The translations under genes were made by a program, and so were the position numbers. From Sipunculus nudus (lineage: Eukaryota > Annelida > Sipuncula > Golfingiida > Sipunculidae), in assembly GCA_026874595.1 (NCBI GenBank), contig CM049307.1, forward strand, positions 62,900,370-62,964,369: a DNA stretch of 64,000 nucleotides. The letters are read 5' to 3'. The notes beneath the pieces are model-generated. The model searched no databases. It was not told where the DNA came from and saw only the letters and a list, made by a program, of their open reading frames with translations. This document shows, piece by piece, positions 37,171 through 48,892 of the stretch. Every line of letters starts with the position of its first letter. The first letter of the stretch is position 1.

Positions 37171-39590
37171 CGCGTCAGTGTATTTTGACTTTTGTCAAAT
37201 ACAGGAAAGCGGTTTTTTTTTCCTTTTGCCACACGGGTGGCAAGCGTTCAAACGTTCAAATTGATGTTCATATGTCAGTCATAATGTCCCGAAGATTCAG
37301 TGTCAGTCTTCGCCGAGAGGCGTCGCTAGTTGGCGTCGTTGGAAATGGAACCGGTCTACTCTGTGTTGATCAGAACTAAACAATTAAGTATGTCTGCACG
37401 CTATGTACTGGTGTGTGCCACCTACTCGGCAGATTTGAAAGTTCATGCTCTCGTTGGCCGCTGAGGGTCGTTCGAACCACATTTCACACCACACTCACAA
37501 GAGTACGACTCGGCTGGTTGTGGATTGAGGGTGAAGAAAACCTCCACCCACAATTTACTAGGGGTCCTACACCAGCGGCGTAGGTATAGATGTAGTGATG
37601 AGGATTGCGTAGTCCGTTTAAATATGTTAGATTTGAACTGAAAATTACATGAACATGGATTTATTTTTTTTTTTTGGCAAGAACTTCATGGAATAAGAAG
37701 AGGTGTGTTTTGTGTAGAAACGACCATTGTCGTTAGGGTGCGTTTAACACCTTTCTATGTCGGTTACACGCAAATCCCAGATTACTTTGGAATTTAAAGA
37801 TGATTTTATGGGCCAATGGTTTCTGGGTACAACACCTCGTGGGCGGTGCTCTTCTTTTTTAACAGACGTCTTCCGCTTCAACGTTCTGCACCCGTGACAG
37901 ACCCGACATTTCCTTTGATGTGGAACTCCTTCTGCTTGCTGAAGGCAATCTTCACACCTCTTTTAACATTTCTGCGATCAGCGCAAAGCGGGTATTTCTA
38001 TGGTGAAATGCAGTCATTATTTGCTTGAATAATCTGTTATCTGTGCATTTTTTTCAGACGCCTGCCGTTCACAAATTGAATAACATCCTTTACGATATCA
38101 AGGCGGTTACATTTTAGACGCTTTTAAAGCAAAAATGGCATGGATCTTTGGCGCTATCATGGACGCTGGGTCGGTGATCTGATATAATCAGATTTCTTAT
38201 TTACAGTTTATTCATCGAAACAGAAAGGTTATCGGTTATTAGGTACCCATATATGGTTAGGCACACATTCTTCTATTACATTCAGGTGAATTATCCTGAC
38301 AACTGCTTGACCCGCCTTTTACTTTGACTCTTTCGTAATGTTCCCACTTACACAAGCAATATGTCTTAGATATGAATCGTGTACTCGATAACACTGACAT
38401 TATGAGTTCTTTGTATTTACAGAACCAATCAGCCTCACTCCACTGATGTGAAGAAATGAAGTTACGTAAAATAAATTTCCCACAAGAATATTGAGTGAGC
38501 AATACTTTGAATGTGCACCTGAGGATGTTTCTATAATAATTAACAAAGCTTTGTATTTCTATACAGAATTTCTATACATTTTCTTATTTTTATTTGCCGT
38601 TTGTCATAATGTGTTGTCTACCATCAAGGCATATTGTTATTTCACGCAAGTATTAAAACTGCGTTATCAGTCTATAACCCATTATAATAATTAAAGTCCA
38701 CTCTCTGCTCTCAGGAAATATTTAAATAACGGACATATTATACAATCCACTATTCTAAACATTATAATTCATTGTTGCTAATCCACCCTTTATACTGATT
38801 TAGAAGCGTTCATAATGTATATTATAAAGACCATTATGTCTCAATTTATTTATTTTTTTTATTCAGTTTATCTATTCTTTAACCCTTCGAGAAATTGCAC
38901 AAGTTCACTTCTATGAAAAGTCATCAACGCTTATGCATGATCAGAACTGATGCTAAATATTAAACTTTGTGTTAATATTTAATCCGCTGGTCATAACGGT
39001 TACTGCGCCGTCAAAATTGCATTGTCAAAATAGGAAGGTAACACAACGTCTGCGGATCAGAAAATGGACATGGACATAACACATTTATGTAGTCATCAAA
39101 GTTTTTACAAAGCGGTCGAAGTCGTTGGAAAAGGAAAGTCATGCTAAAATTAACTTTGTTATACTAATAACAGTAATAGTGTGGTTACGGACTGCAGTTT
39201 ATTTACTCTGACAGGACAAGATAATGTTTATATCTTCTGTTTTGCAGTGTATTTTAGAATACAGATGAATAATGTACTATTTCGTTTTATTATTTCATCG
39301 CAGGAATGATTTAAAGCTTTTTCGCACACAGATTTTAACTAAATTGCCGGATGACACCCCAATTGTCACACTATGTTTCCCCGATGACGTAAAACGAATA
39401 TCACGTGCTCGTTATGTGACGCAATTGCGGGATCGGGGCAACATCTGGATAAATTGGGACTCACCGCGAACTGTATCGAGAGGCATCGGCATTACAACGA
39501 AACGAGGAGAGCTCGGCAAACATCTTGATAACATGGATGTACTCCCATGTCTACAGAAGTCTGACAATGTCTCTAGATATGTTCCACAGG
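37171..39590. other. Unassigned intergenic DNA
   Basis: The 115-codon frame at 39272-39619 has a possible splice acceptor (tttcatcgcag) near its start, but no recognised domain. It runs into the arm of the adjacent foldback element, so it is not called as a gene. Confidence 0.35.
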
Positions 39591-40246
39591 CACTCGTTTC
39601 CAGCACTACAATGGTCTAGAAACCGACAACACATTGAGTATCGGCGATATACCCATTATAAAAGAACAAGGTAATGAACTCCACCGCTACGCGGGCAAGA
39701 CAACTTTTTTTCACAAGTCCGAATTCCGGAGAATATCCGCTTCACAGGTATGATCACGCGCCTTTTGATGAAATCATCTTTATTTACAAGATTAAACTTC
39801 CAAATATAAAAGTTCCCCACACTAACCAGCGAATTCCAGAACGTTTATTCCAGCTGCGACACCGTCATTTGGTATGTATACATTTACTAGTTGCGGAAGT
39901 TGACGTCATCCCGGGCTTAATGTGTGTTATGGTTATAGAACAGACTTTAATGTAAACAAAACAAGTGATATAATGGTCCTAGTTGTGTTTGAATGCCATG
40001 CCCACTGATTTTCAACTTCATTGACAATTTGACAGCTGTTTGAATTGTGCGCCTAAAAGAGATGTAGAAAACGACTGGTACCATGCAGCCAATCACAGAC
40101 GCCAGCTAAGGGGGAAATCCATTCAGCCCGGGGTGACGTCAACTTCCGCAACTAGTAAATGTATACCTTGTTCTTTTATAATGGGTATATCGCCCATACT
40201 CAATGTGTTTTCGGTTTCTAGGCCATTGTAATGCTGGAAACGAGTG
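39591..40246. mobile_element. Foldback element with interrupted inverted arms
   Basis: The outer arms, 39591-39673 and 40164-40246 (83 bp), are inverted copies with few mismatches, starting 'cactcgtttccagca'. A second pair, 39871-39916 and about 40126-40168 (including 'actagttgcggaagttgacg'), is contiguous with the outer arm on the right. On the left it is separated from the outer arm by about 197 bp, which looks like an insertion into the left arm. No coding region. A target duplication is not evident. Confidence 0.82.
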
Positions 40247-40317
40247 TCTGTGATATGTCCCGACGTTACCCCAATGCTGCCCTGTGTATGCGTTCATCCC
40301 CGTTCGTGAGTGTCAAG

Positions 40318-40520
40318 CCCTAAACAGACTAACGCGCGCGTCACGCGTGCGCCACGCGTAAAATTCGAAACACACTTACGCGGCTACAACGCGCACGACA
40401 CGCGTCAGATTGGAAGGTATTAACCAAGCACCTACTGCATTTTTTTCTGTTTATCTTTGTAAAAATAGTAATTTCGATAATCAGCGTTGGATTACTTTAC
40501 ATGTATACAAATATATATAC

Positions 40521-40594
<74 letters not shown>

Positions 40595-40955
40595 TGACCT
40601 GTTCAGAATTCAGTCACTATTCTGAACGATATTTATATAATTGTGTTGCTTTGTTTCATGTTTTCTATCCAGATACAAATCAATAATTATAGTTCAATGA
40701 ATTATAACAAACGTTTCATCCGCTGTTTTATATAGAGTTTGAGTGCTGGGGAGGGAAACCCTCTATTTAGTTATGTCATTAGCAGGAATCCCCACGCGGC
40801 AAGCGCGCGTCACGCGTCAAAAATCGCTCCAGGAGCGATAGCTGACGCATGACGCGCGCGTGACGCGCGCGTTAGTTTGTTTTGTCATTGATAAATAGAT
40901 TAGAGCGATTTTTCCAGATTTGACGCTTGACGCGTGACGCGCGCGTTAGTGTGTT
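40318..40955. mobile_element. CpG-rich MITE-like insertion with CGCG termini
   Basis: The left end has 'actaacgcgcgcgtcacgcg' (40328-40347) and the right end has its inverse, 'cgcgtgacgcgcgcgttagt' (40931-40950). Internal 'gacgcgcgcgttagt' copies and the hairpin 'atcgctccaggagcgat' (40833-40849) lie near 40800-40880. The interior is AT-rich with a TA microsatellite. It splits an older repeat, so it is a younger insertion. Exact ends and target duplication are uncertain. Confidence 0.65.
40510..40590. repeat. (TA)n microsatellite
   Basis: TA array with a few C interruptions on its left side, inside the CpG-rich insertion. Confidence 0.93.
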
Positions 40956-41205
40956 TTTGGCTTTATTGTTCACAACATAACTTATGCAATCGTGAACGGA
41001 ATCTCATGACATTCCCAGCCCATTTCTGGAACGGGCATATGAAGTATGGATTAGATTTTGGTGTGGACCCGGTCAATGATCGAGTTTCAGGAAAGTCATC
41101 ATGGAATATTCACAAATGTACAGTCCCTTATGCACGTATAGCCTGGCAATATGGGCTGAACAAATGAATGCAAACGCGGGTTAGAGAGCATCCCACAATA
41201 GGGAA

Positions 41206-43961
41206 CCCCCCCCCCCCCCCCCCCCCCACATGGCGAAGGCCAAATGTTAGCTATTCTTACTCGTCCTCTCTTACTTGCCATAAACGTTGTTTATTCAATA
41301 TGTTTATTTCCAGCTTAAAGGGTGAACATAGCACACCCTCTCCCGATGTAACCCCGATGTTAACAGAGGTCTACCGATTTATCCAAATGTTAACTGTAGT
41401 CTATCGTAGTCTTCCAAATTGTCCGGATCTTGTCCCGATGACATCCAGATCCATATAACACCGAAAACTTCTTGAGCATCCCAGAATTTATTTTTAAAAT
41501 CTTGTTTCACTTATCTGCCTGTTATCAAATGTTTCAAGATCACATCCGATTTGGTTGCCGATCTTAAACCGATGTCATGGACAGATTCGGCCGAATGTAA
41601 GCCCTGTTTAACACAAATTTATTTGTGTTAACCTACGTAAACAGCGCCTAGCAGCAGCTGTGGATGACCGTCAGTATATTTATACTAATATTATTACAAG
41701 GCAACATTTGCAACCATTGAACATGAGACGCGTGTTTTGTATGTGGCGCTGCAGTACAAACCTATCTGTCCCGACGCCAGCTACTATTTTTACATAAAGG
41801 TCATAGGTGCATAACCGCAGCCGTCAACCCGCACTGGTCTTCCCGCAGCCAGGAAAAAGACATGATAACTTGTGATGATGAAATAACAATTAATTTGTCT
41901 TATTTTCATTGTCGTAATATAAACGGAGCGATGTCTAATGCAAGGAGACTTTTGTAGCACTCCGAAAATGGAATGGAAAAGACATAATTCTGAACTGACT
42001 GAATGGAGATCAATGGATCGAAACTACATAAAGGAGCATGGGCCAGCATTCTGAGAACATGTCAAGCAGAAATGATGAGGTCAGCTCTAACGTGAAACTG
42101 GAATTGAAAACAGGGAAAACCAAAGTGGATAGATACACAAGTTATACTTGAAGATCACCTAACTAATGTTACCGTATTATGTCTACAATCCTGTACGTAA
42201 AATCAACAAACGCAGCTGTATTCACAGAGGATATTTTGACTGGTTACATTATATTTGCTTTGGATCATCATCTTTCCGGAACTGTTGCTTTGTACTTATG
42301 TTTCATAGCAAAGATTTGCCTGATTTTCATCATAATATCACCATGATGACCCCTCACGTGCATGTATACAGTCACATGACCTTGCGCCTATGCACGGTTA
42401 TAGGCTACACATGCAAACGAATTTGTACGTGAGAGCAGTTCATCAATGCATGACGCAGATAATGAAGTCACTTTCAATTCTAGATGCAGTGAGACTTTGG
42501 TAAGTCAGTTATTATTGTCGCTTGAGAATATATTGTAGTCGACTAGCTTTAGAATATATTGTAGTCAACTAAAAAAATAACTACCTTAACTGGCTTCCAA
42601 TTAACCAGAAAATGTAAATATATAATACGTGTACTGCAAGTATTATATACCATGTAAGTTATGTTAATACACATTGTATGTTTGAATTAAACACATTCAA
42701 AGATGCGCATTTCAAAGCTGATGAGACATAATTCCTCCGTGAATTGATACCTTGGCCGATAGCCATGAAATTCAGGCCAGTTTTGTCAAGGAATAGGACT
42801 AACAAAGTAATAATTAACAGAAACAACACTCGTGTCGAGAGCTGTCGGAAGCACGGGGCAAAGGGTTAATTGATAGATCATGCAAGTTACATGGAAAAAG
42901 CCAGCGAGGCATGATAGTTTGGCCGGGAAACATGCCAACTATTTACAGCACGGCCTTGACAGCCAGAAGACTATAACAGATGCTATGTATTGTTATAGTT
43001 TGATTGGATGAACTGGGACTGATACACGTGTACACGTGTATACGTGACAAGACGGGCCCAGCTGTGCCGTGTTCTCCCCCACCCACACGGATACATGTAG
43101 ACATTGCTGAATATATGTAAGAGTAAAAACCTGTGTAACCCAAAGTACAGAGAGAGGAGTCCCCAGAATTACCCATTACTCCCAGGTAAAACAGGATCAT
43201 CAGGATAACTAAATGGCTAATCAAATATTTACTTTTTTTTTAATCCACTTTGTATTTTGCAAGTATTATAAATTTAAAGGGGTTCTTGCCAAGCTGTGGG
43301 GATATTTGGTTATCACTGTTGCCACACTTTGATAGTCAAGCACAGAGCGGGGGGCTGATCATTTGTGCCTTTTCTTGCTATGGTTTTAAAATCGCGATAT
43401 TTGCGAAAGGGATATTCTCGCGGAAATAAGATATTCGTTAATAAAACGCCCTAACTACACTTACTCCAAGACATCTCTAATACATTATATGTGCTTGTAG
43501 TGTCGCAAGATGCATAATGTTAATATCATTTAAATTAAAATAAAAAATATTTTATTTTATCATTAAGACAAGCAGTAATATTATAAATAATTTTAAATCT
43601 TCTACATTTTCTGACCGTAATGAACAAGAGTTTCCACTCGTTCCTTAATTGTTTCCTGTTTCTTTCTCAAATTGTCAAGATTTTGCCAACATCTTAATTA
43701 ATTAAGTAGCTCAGTGTCTAACAAGAAAACTCTCCTCTGGTTTAACTCCATATCAGAGCTGCTTCCAGAGTTTCAAAACTTTACAGTCGATTTTGGCATA
43801 GGGTGGACCATTTTTGACCATTGCAAGATTACTAAACGACCAGTAGACCTAGGGTGCCTAAATACACACTGGTATATTTATCTTCTAATAAAGTCGACCC
43901 TAATAGGTCCTGGTCATTGTGCTTGAGCAACTTTGACAATTGTATTGAAAATGGTATTTTA
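41206..43961. other. Unassigned DNA beginning with a 22-C run
   Basis: A homopolymer of 22 C spans 41206-41227. The remainder has no recognised exon, RNA gene or element. Frames at 42166-42432 and 42943-43224 have no identifiable domain. Confidence 0.4.
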
Positions 43962-44220
43962 GGCCAAAAAGGTATGGTTCTCAGGCACTTTTTCAGAAAT
44001 CAGTACGAGCGGGCGATATTAAATTTTTTACCTTTGTTTGTATGTTTCGATAAAAATGTCAAATGATAAGGGAAAAGCATGAAAATAACAGAGGAAATCT
44101 TTTGAAAATTGTTTATTATTTATCTCCTTAAAAGATGAAAATCAAAATCAAATTGTTTGATGCGGGAGGTTAAAATTGACGCGGGCGGTGCCTGTGAACC
44201 ATACCTTTATTTTTTTGGCC
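43962..44220 (+). mobile_element. Harbinger/Tourist-like MITE, copy 1
   Basis: 259 bp with TIRs 'ggccaaaaaggtatggttct' and its inverse at the right end (ending 'tttggcc'). The inner part has 'tgcgggaggttaaaattgac'. Flanks are TTA (left) and TCA (right), close to the 3-bp TWA duplication of PIF/Harbinger transposons. Same family as 48633-48889 in opposite orientation. No coding capacity. Confidence 0.85.
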
Positions 44221-45058
44221 TCACATGTCACTTTAATAAACATAATATTATTCTGTCTGTACATGTATGTACATATACGTTTTAGGTTAGGTTTCCTGTG
44301 CCACCTTCTGGAAATGTAAAGGATAATTATAAGTTCTAACCAATTTCTCCTTGATATGTTTTATTACCTAAGCTCCTGTCAAAATATACTGCATATGTAT
44401 AAAATATGTTATGCGGCATTCACTCGGTCTTGTAAAACGTTTCAAATGTTTAGAGATTTTATCCTACTCTTTCATTAATTAAAACATGTCCTAGTTATGT
44501 TGTTGACGGGGGATAATAATGGTTATTTGTTTTTAGGTATGAAGATCGGTCTTATATACTAGAAAGATAACTGGCATTACCAAGCGCTATATTTATCTTG
44601 AACGATATTACAGCACTGGTATACAGTGGATTTTCACTTGCGTTTGTTAACTGTGGTTGTTTTAAGATAAAATTATAAAATTTCTTATAGGAATTAATTT
44701 ATGGAACCTAGATTTAGCTCAAGCAGTTTTATTTTTAAAGGCTAGTATACAAATACTGCCCTAGCTCGCTTTTGTAGGTCTGATTCCGGAGTCGCGATAA
44801 GCCCGGTGAGATATGCCACGAACTGCAAGACAGGACCACGAATACGGTACTGTCACTGAGCATGAATTTGTCAATTGTGTTCTCTGTGTGAAAAACATGT
44901 TGAGAATTAACTTGGCATTAAAAAAGAGTAACTGTATGCATGCGACTCGTTTTCAAGAAATATGGACTGCCCGCGTGTTTTAATCTACTAGTATGGCCAG
45001 AATTGTAATCATGTTCTCTTTAGCTTCATTGAAGGAATACCAGAAATATTTCCTTTGC

Positions 45059-45059
<1 letters not shown>
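44221..45059. other. Unassigned DNA
   Basis: Nothing recognised. Confidence 0.35.

Positions 45060-45100
<41 letters not shown>
45060..45100. repeat. (TA)n microsatellite
   Basis: About 20 TA units. Confidence 0.95.
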
Positions 45101-45103
<3 letters not shown>

Positions 45104-45189
45104 CATATTAGCGGCATATTAGCATGGCATTTTCTCGCAAAATGACTGACTTCGAATAAATAAACCCAAGGGCGTGCGCAGGATTATAG

Positions 45190-45470
45190 CATTCGGGGGG
45201 GGGGGGCGCAAAAAGTCTGAGCATTGTACAGCTACCAAGTCCCCCCCCCCCCCACCCCCCAAACGCCCTCAACCCCCCCCCACCCCCCACCGCCTGAGAT
45301 AGTCGACAGTCGCGTTATAATCTTTATAGCCCCTCCCCCCCCCCCCCCCCCATTTTATTCTGGATCCACAACGGTTAACATTTATATTAAGAAAGCGTGT
45401 GTGTGTGTGTGTGGGGGGGTTATTGGCTGGATTGAGAGCCCCAATCCCCCCCCCCCCCCCCAACTTATAG
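45190..45470. repeat. Cluster of poly-G/poly-C homopolymers
   Basis: A 12-G run at 45195-45206 is followed by long C runs around 45241-45253, 45274-45288, 45335-45352 and 45448-45461, and a TG/G tract at 45397-45418. Pro- and Gly-rich frames here are artefacts. 'ttctggatccacaacgg' after one C run resembles the 'gatccag' word next to other C runs (52500). Confidence 0.85.
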
Positions 45471-46061
45471 CAAAAGGAAATTGCACCTTTGCTACTTGCT
45501 CAATTTTGCCTATAAACCAGATAAAAAAACTATACACAAGCTGTACACAGTACAGGCGCAAAAACTATAGGTAAGCTACTTGAGACCAATTGATTGCCCG
45601 GGCTGTTCTTCTCCTGTTCATTGTGTTGTGCATGAGAAGTGGCTTAAACTTTTGATCAAGAACCAACAAGCAAGCTAGCCCAGGTCACAGGTCAAATGTT
45701 GTTAAATTCTTTCAAATTACAGTTTCTGCTGGTTTTTGCCTATGCAAAAAGTTAGGCCTACTTCATTTCAGGGATGACAATCACTGACGATTGGTTATGT
45801 GTCTATTCGATCATATTATTAAGATTAATTATAAAAATTAAGCAAGGCCTCCAAGAGAAATTTTTCGAGGAAGTTTAAAAGGTTTCCGGCCCCTCCTTTT
45901 TCTTCGTTATTATAAACATTCAGTTTTATGGATGTATTAAACTCTTTATTCGGTTTTAATCCATGGCTATCTTCTTGTTGAAGCGGTACATACAAAAATA
46001 AGGACCGTAACAGGGGGATGCATAGTTTTCTCCATGTTAATGTTACGTAGGGGCTCTATTT

Positions 46062-46115
<54 letters not shown>

Positions 46116-47082
46116 TTTATCTACCATGCTAAAATGAAAAAAAATCATTTGGAGGCCATAGCACGTTTCCCTATAACTTCAAGGCAAGCAACTTACAAGA
46201 GGTTGAATATTTGATATTTTGCACCTCAAACGTATCCATACCTGGTCTGTCACAATAATAGGAATCTAAATGGGTTCATGATAAGTTGAAAATCGAAAAG
46301 ATATATATAACATGCATATATAGTGAGTCGGGGAGTTGTAAACAAAATGAAAGCGATCCCCCACTCACCCATGCATACGATCAGGCAGTTCAGTAGAACA
46401 TGAATTTAAAATTATACTTTAAAAATCTATCATTTGAAGACATTTATATTTTTGTATAATTTTTTTCAGGTGTTGTAGAAATTGTTAAATGAAAAGATAA
46501 ATTTGAATAAACATTAGAAAAATGTGTCTTTTCTAGGTTTAACAAATATATGTTATACAAAATAGATGATGCATCATTTATCTGAAATATAGATATTAAA
46601 CAATTGTTCTTGAAATGGAAGCTGGTCATAACTTTGTATAAAGTTACCTGACCTGATGTTGTTTATGGACTGTAATCATGTACCTGTGTCAAGTCTATAA
46701 TATTACATAATATGGTTTGGAGTGAATGAAGCAAGGACTTGATTACCTTTTATCTTGTAATTTTTTTTAATATATTTAAGTTGAAACAGACACAATAAAC
46801 CAAAGGTTTGTTTATTTCCCCTGTAAAATATTAAAACGTATTTAAGGTGTGTTAAATTATTATGCATATATTAAATACATTAAACAAATCACTGTCTTAA
46901 AAAATTTTCATTAATTATGGTTTGAATGATTGCAAAAACGTATTAAAATCAATTTTTCATTCCAATCATCGAACATTTCATATATATTAATAATAAGCAT
47001 GGCTTATATATGTGCTGTAAAATATTCTTGATATGTAAACCACTGGATCCGAAATCTTTATTTTAAATTATTTTATGGGCTA
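45471..47082. other. Unassigned DNA
   Basis: No gene recognised. It contains a TA microsatellite, listed separately. Confidence 0.35.
46066..46115. repeat. (TA)n microsatellite
   Basis: About 25 TA units. Confidence 0.95.
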
Positions 47083-47242
47083 GACTGCGGGCCGAAAAAT
47101 TGGAAAAATGCGGGGGGGGGGGGGGTGCGGGCTGAAAGAAAAATTTGCGGGCTGAAAGAATCATAGAAACTGCGTTTGGGCTGCAGGCTGACAGGGCATG
47201 ATGCGGGGCGGGTGCGGGTTCAATTTTTCGGCCCGCGCAGGG
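47083..47242. repeat. Small G-rich inverted repeat element
   Basis: 'ctgcgggccgaaaaatt' on the left and 'aatttttcggcccgcgcag' on the right flank about 120 bp containing a G run and two 'tgcgggctgaaagaa' direct repeats. Probably a short MITE-like remnant. Confidence 0.6.
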
Positions 47243-47867
47243 CCCACACAAGAAAAGCACCCAGATAAATATAACAAAAAAAAAATACAATGAAAGGAGC
47301 CTCTCCACTTAATCGTTTTATATTCAACGTGAATCAATAAATAAATTTGGTTCCCTGAATAATTATATTAACAAACATTTAACAAAAGCAACTAACCTAC
47401 ACTTTATACCTAATCTATACTTAAAACAGAGTAAAATAATACATTGGAAACAAACGGGATATACTGCCTGAACGCAAATGTACGCTTTTCATGGCCCTCC
47501 GGACTATGTAAAATGACTGCAAATAAATATTAAATTTGGTAAATTTCTTCATGTACGGATCTGCTGTTATACCATAACCACTGTGTACCAATACTCAGGA
47601 ATTTCTACATTTCCATGCATTCTAATGGGCCTTAAGAACTCTACGGCCCATCCAGGTCATTTGGACCCGACGGATTAAAACTTATATAAACCAGCTAATA
47701 CTATTTAAGACAAATGAGAGACTTAAATTTGAGACTTCAAACTAAACCTTAAAACCATAAGCTAACACGAAAGAGAAGGAAAAAAAAAGTTCCGCATTAA
47801 CAAGCATTTAGCCGGGCCCCTTTGAGTCGTTCTGATGACAGCTATGTCAATGCACGTTAACATAAAA
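47243..47867. other. Unassigned AT-rich DNA
   Basis: Nothing recognised. Confidence 0.35.
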
Positions 47868-48365
47868 GCTAAAAGAGATTTTCTCATTTTCAAGTATTTT
47901 CTGCATGGTGTTCTTCACATATAGGAAACTCCTGACGGGCCGGGGTCTCTGGATCACTATTAGAAACTCTATATTTACGTTTCATAAAACACGTGACTTA
48001 ATCTTTTTCGAGCTTTTTCTTACGCCTCGTTGGAAATTCCTAGGCTAAAATAAAATCAGGTAAGACAACTACATTTTTAAATATTTCATTGACGCCTACA
48101 GGAAATTCCTGGCCGGTACGGGTCCCTTAATTTAGGCCCCTCAATTTGGATAAAATACTCCATATACATGTTTCTCAAATAACAAACGGGATGCGCATTT
48201 CTTTCGCCCTAAATAGGACACACCTTAAGGACCCGGACCCTCGAGGGGTCTCAAAACTAAAATGTATATGAGCTAAAATAAAAATTAAGTAAGACTTCTC
48301 CATTTTCAAGCATATTATTCTACTCTATCGGAAATTCCTGGTCGATCTGGGCCCCCCCCCCTTGG
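47868..48365. repeat. Three diverged tandem units (about 170-230 bp)
   Basis: 'agctaaaa..a' followed by 'taagac..ctccattttcaag'-like sequence occurs near 47868, 48042 and 48270. Each is followed by a 'ggaaattcctgg'-type block near 47925, 48108 and 48330. Old, uneven tandem duplication. Confidence 0.6.
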
Positions 48366-48629
48366 GTGCGTCATGCCCCGTAACGGTGTACCTGCTGACC
48401 TCACCGCTCAAAGGGTCTACTTTAAGTTAAAAAAAAAAAACACCCGATGGGGATAGAACACTTCACACTGACTTTCCTTGAAACAATCACAGAACCGGTA
48501 CCTATCTAACCGGTGCCCCATGCATGCATAACACGACATGACCTATGCATGAGCAGCGGCTTCCAATGAGGATTTTGTTTGGTCCATCATAGCTACTAGA
48601 GGGTGTCATCCTATACTGTTACTGAATTG
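48366..48629. other. Unassigned DNA
   Basis: Nothing recognised between the tandem units and the second MITE copy. Confidence 0.35.
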
Positions 48630-48632
48630 TTA

Positions 48633-48889
48633 GGCCAAACAAAAAAAAAGGTATGGTTCTCTGGCACCGCCCGTGTCAATTTTACCCCCCGCCCCTCGCA
48701 TCAAACATTTTTATTATGATTTTTATATTTTAAGAAGATAAATAATACAATTTATTTAGTGCTGTTCCCCTGATCATATGACATTTTTGTCGAAACATAC
48801 AAAAAAAGGTAAAAAATAAAATAAAATACCGTCCGCACTTATTTCTGAAAAAAAGTGCCTGAGAACCATACCTTTTTATTTCTTTGGCC
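48633..48889 (-). mobile_element. Harbinger/Tourist-like MITE, copy 2
   Basis: 257 bp, inverted relative to copy 1. It starts GGCC and ends GGCC, with 'aggtatggttctctggcac' on the left and its counterpart 'gtgcctgagaaccatacct' on the right. It is flanked on both sides by TTA (48630-48632 and 48890-48892), an exact 3-bp target duplication typical of PIF/Harbinger insertions. Confidence 0.88.
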
Positions 48890-48892
48890 TTA

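Larger units (their letters stand above)
40283..41205. repeat. Dispersed repeat family R1 (copy split by an insertion)
   Basis: 'gcgttcatccccgttcgtg' at about 40289-40307 and the block 40965-41205 correspond, in order, to 6583-6880, but with about 640 bp between them. The intervening DNA is the CpG-rich element at about 40318-40955. Confidence 0.7.

Noticed and set aside
45108-45574. Pro- and Gly-rich proteins
   Set aside because: Products of C and G homopolymers.
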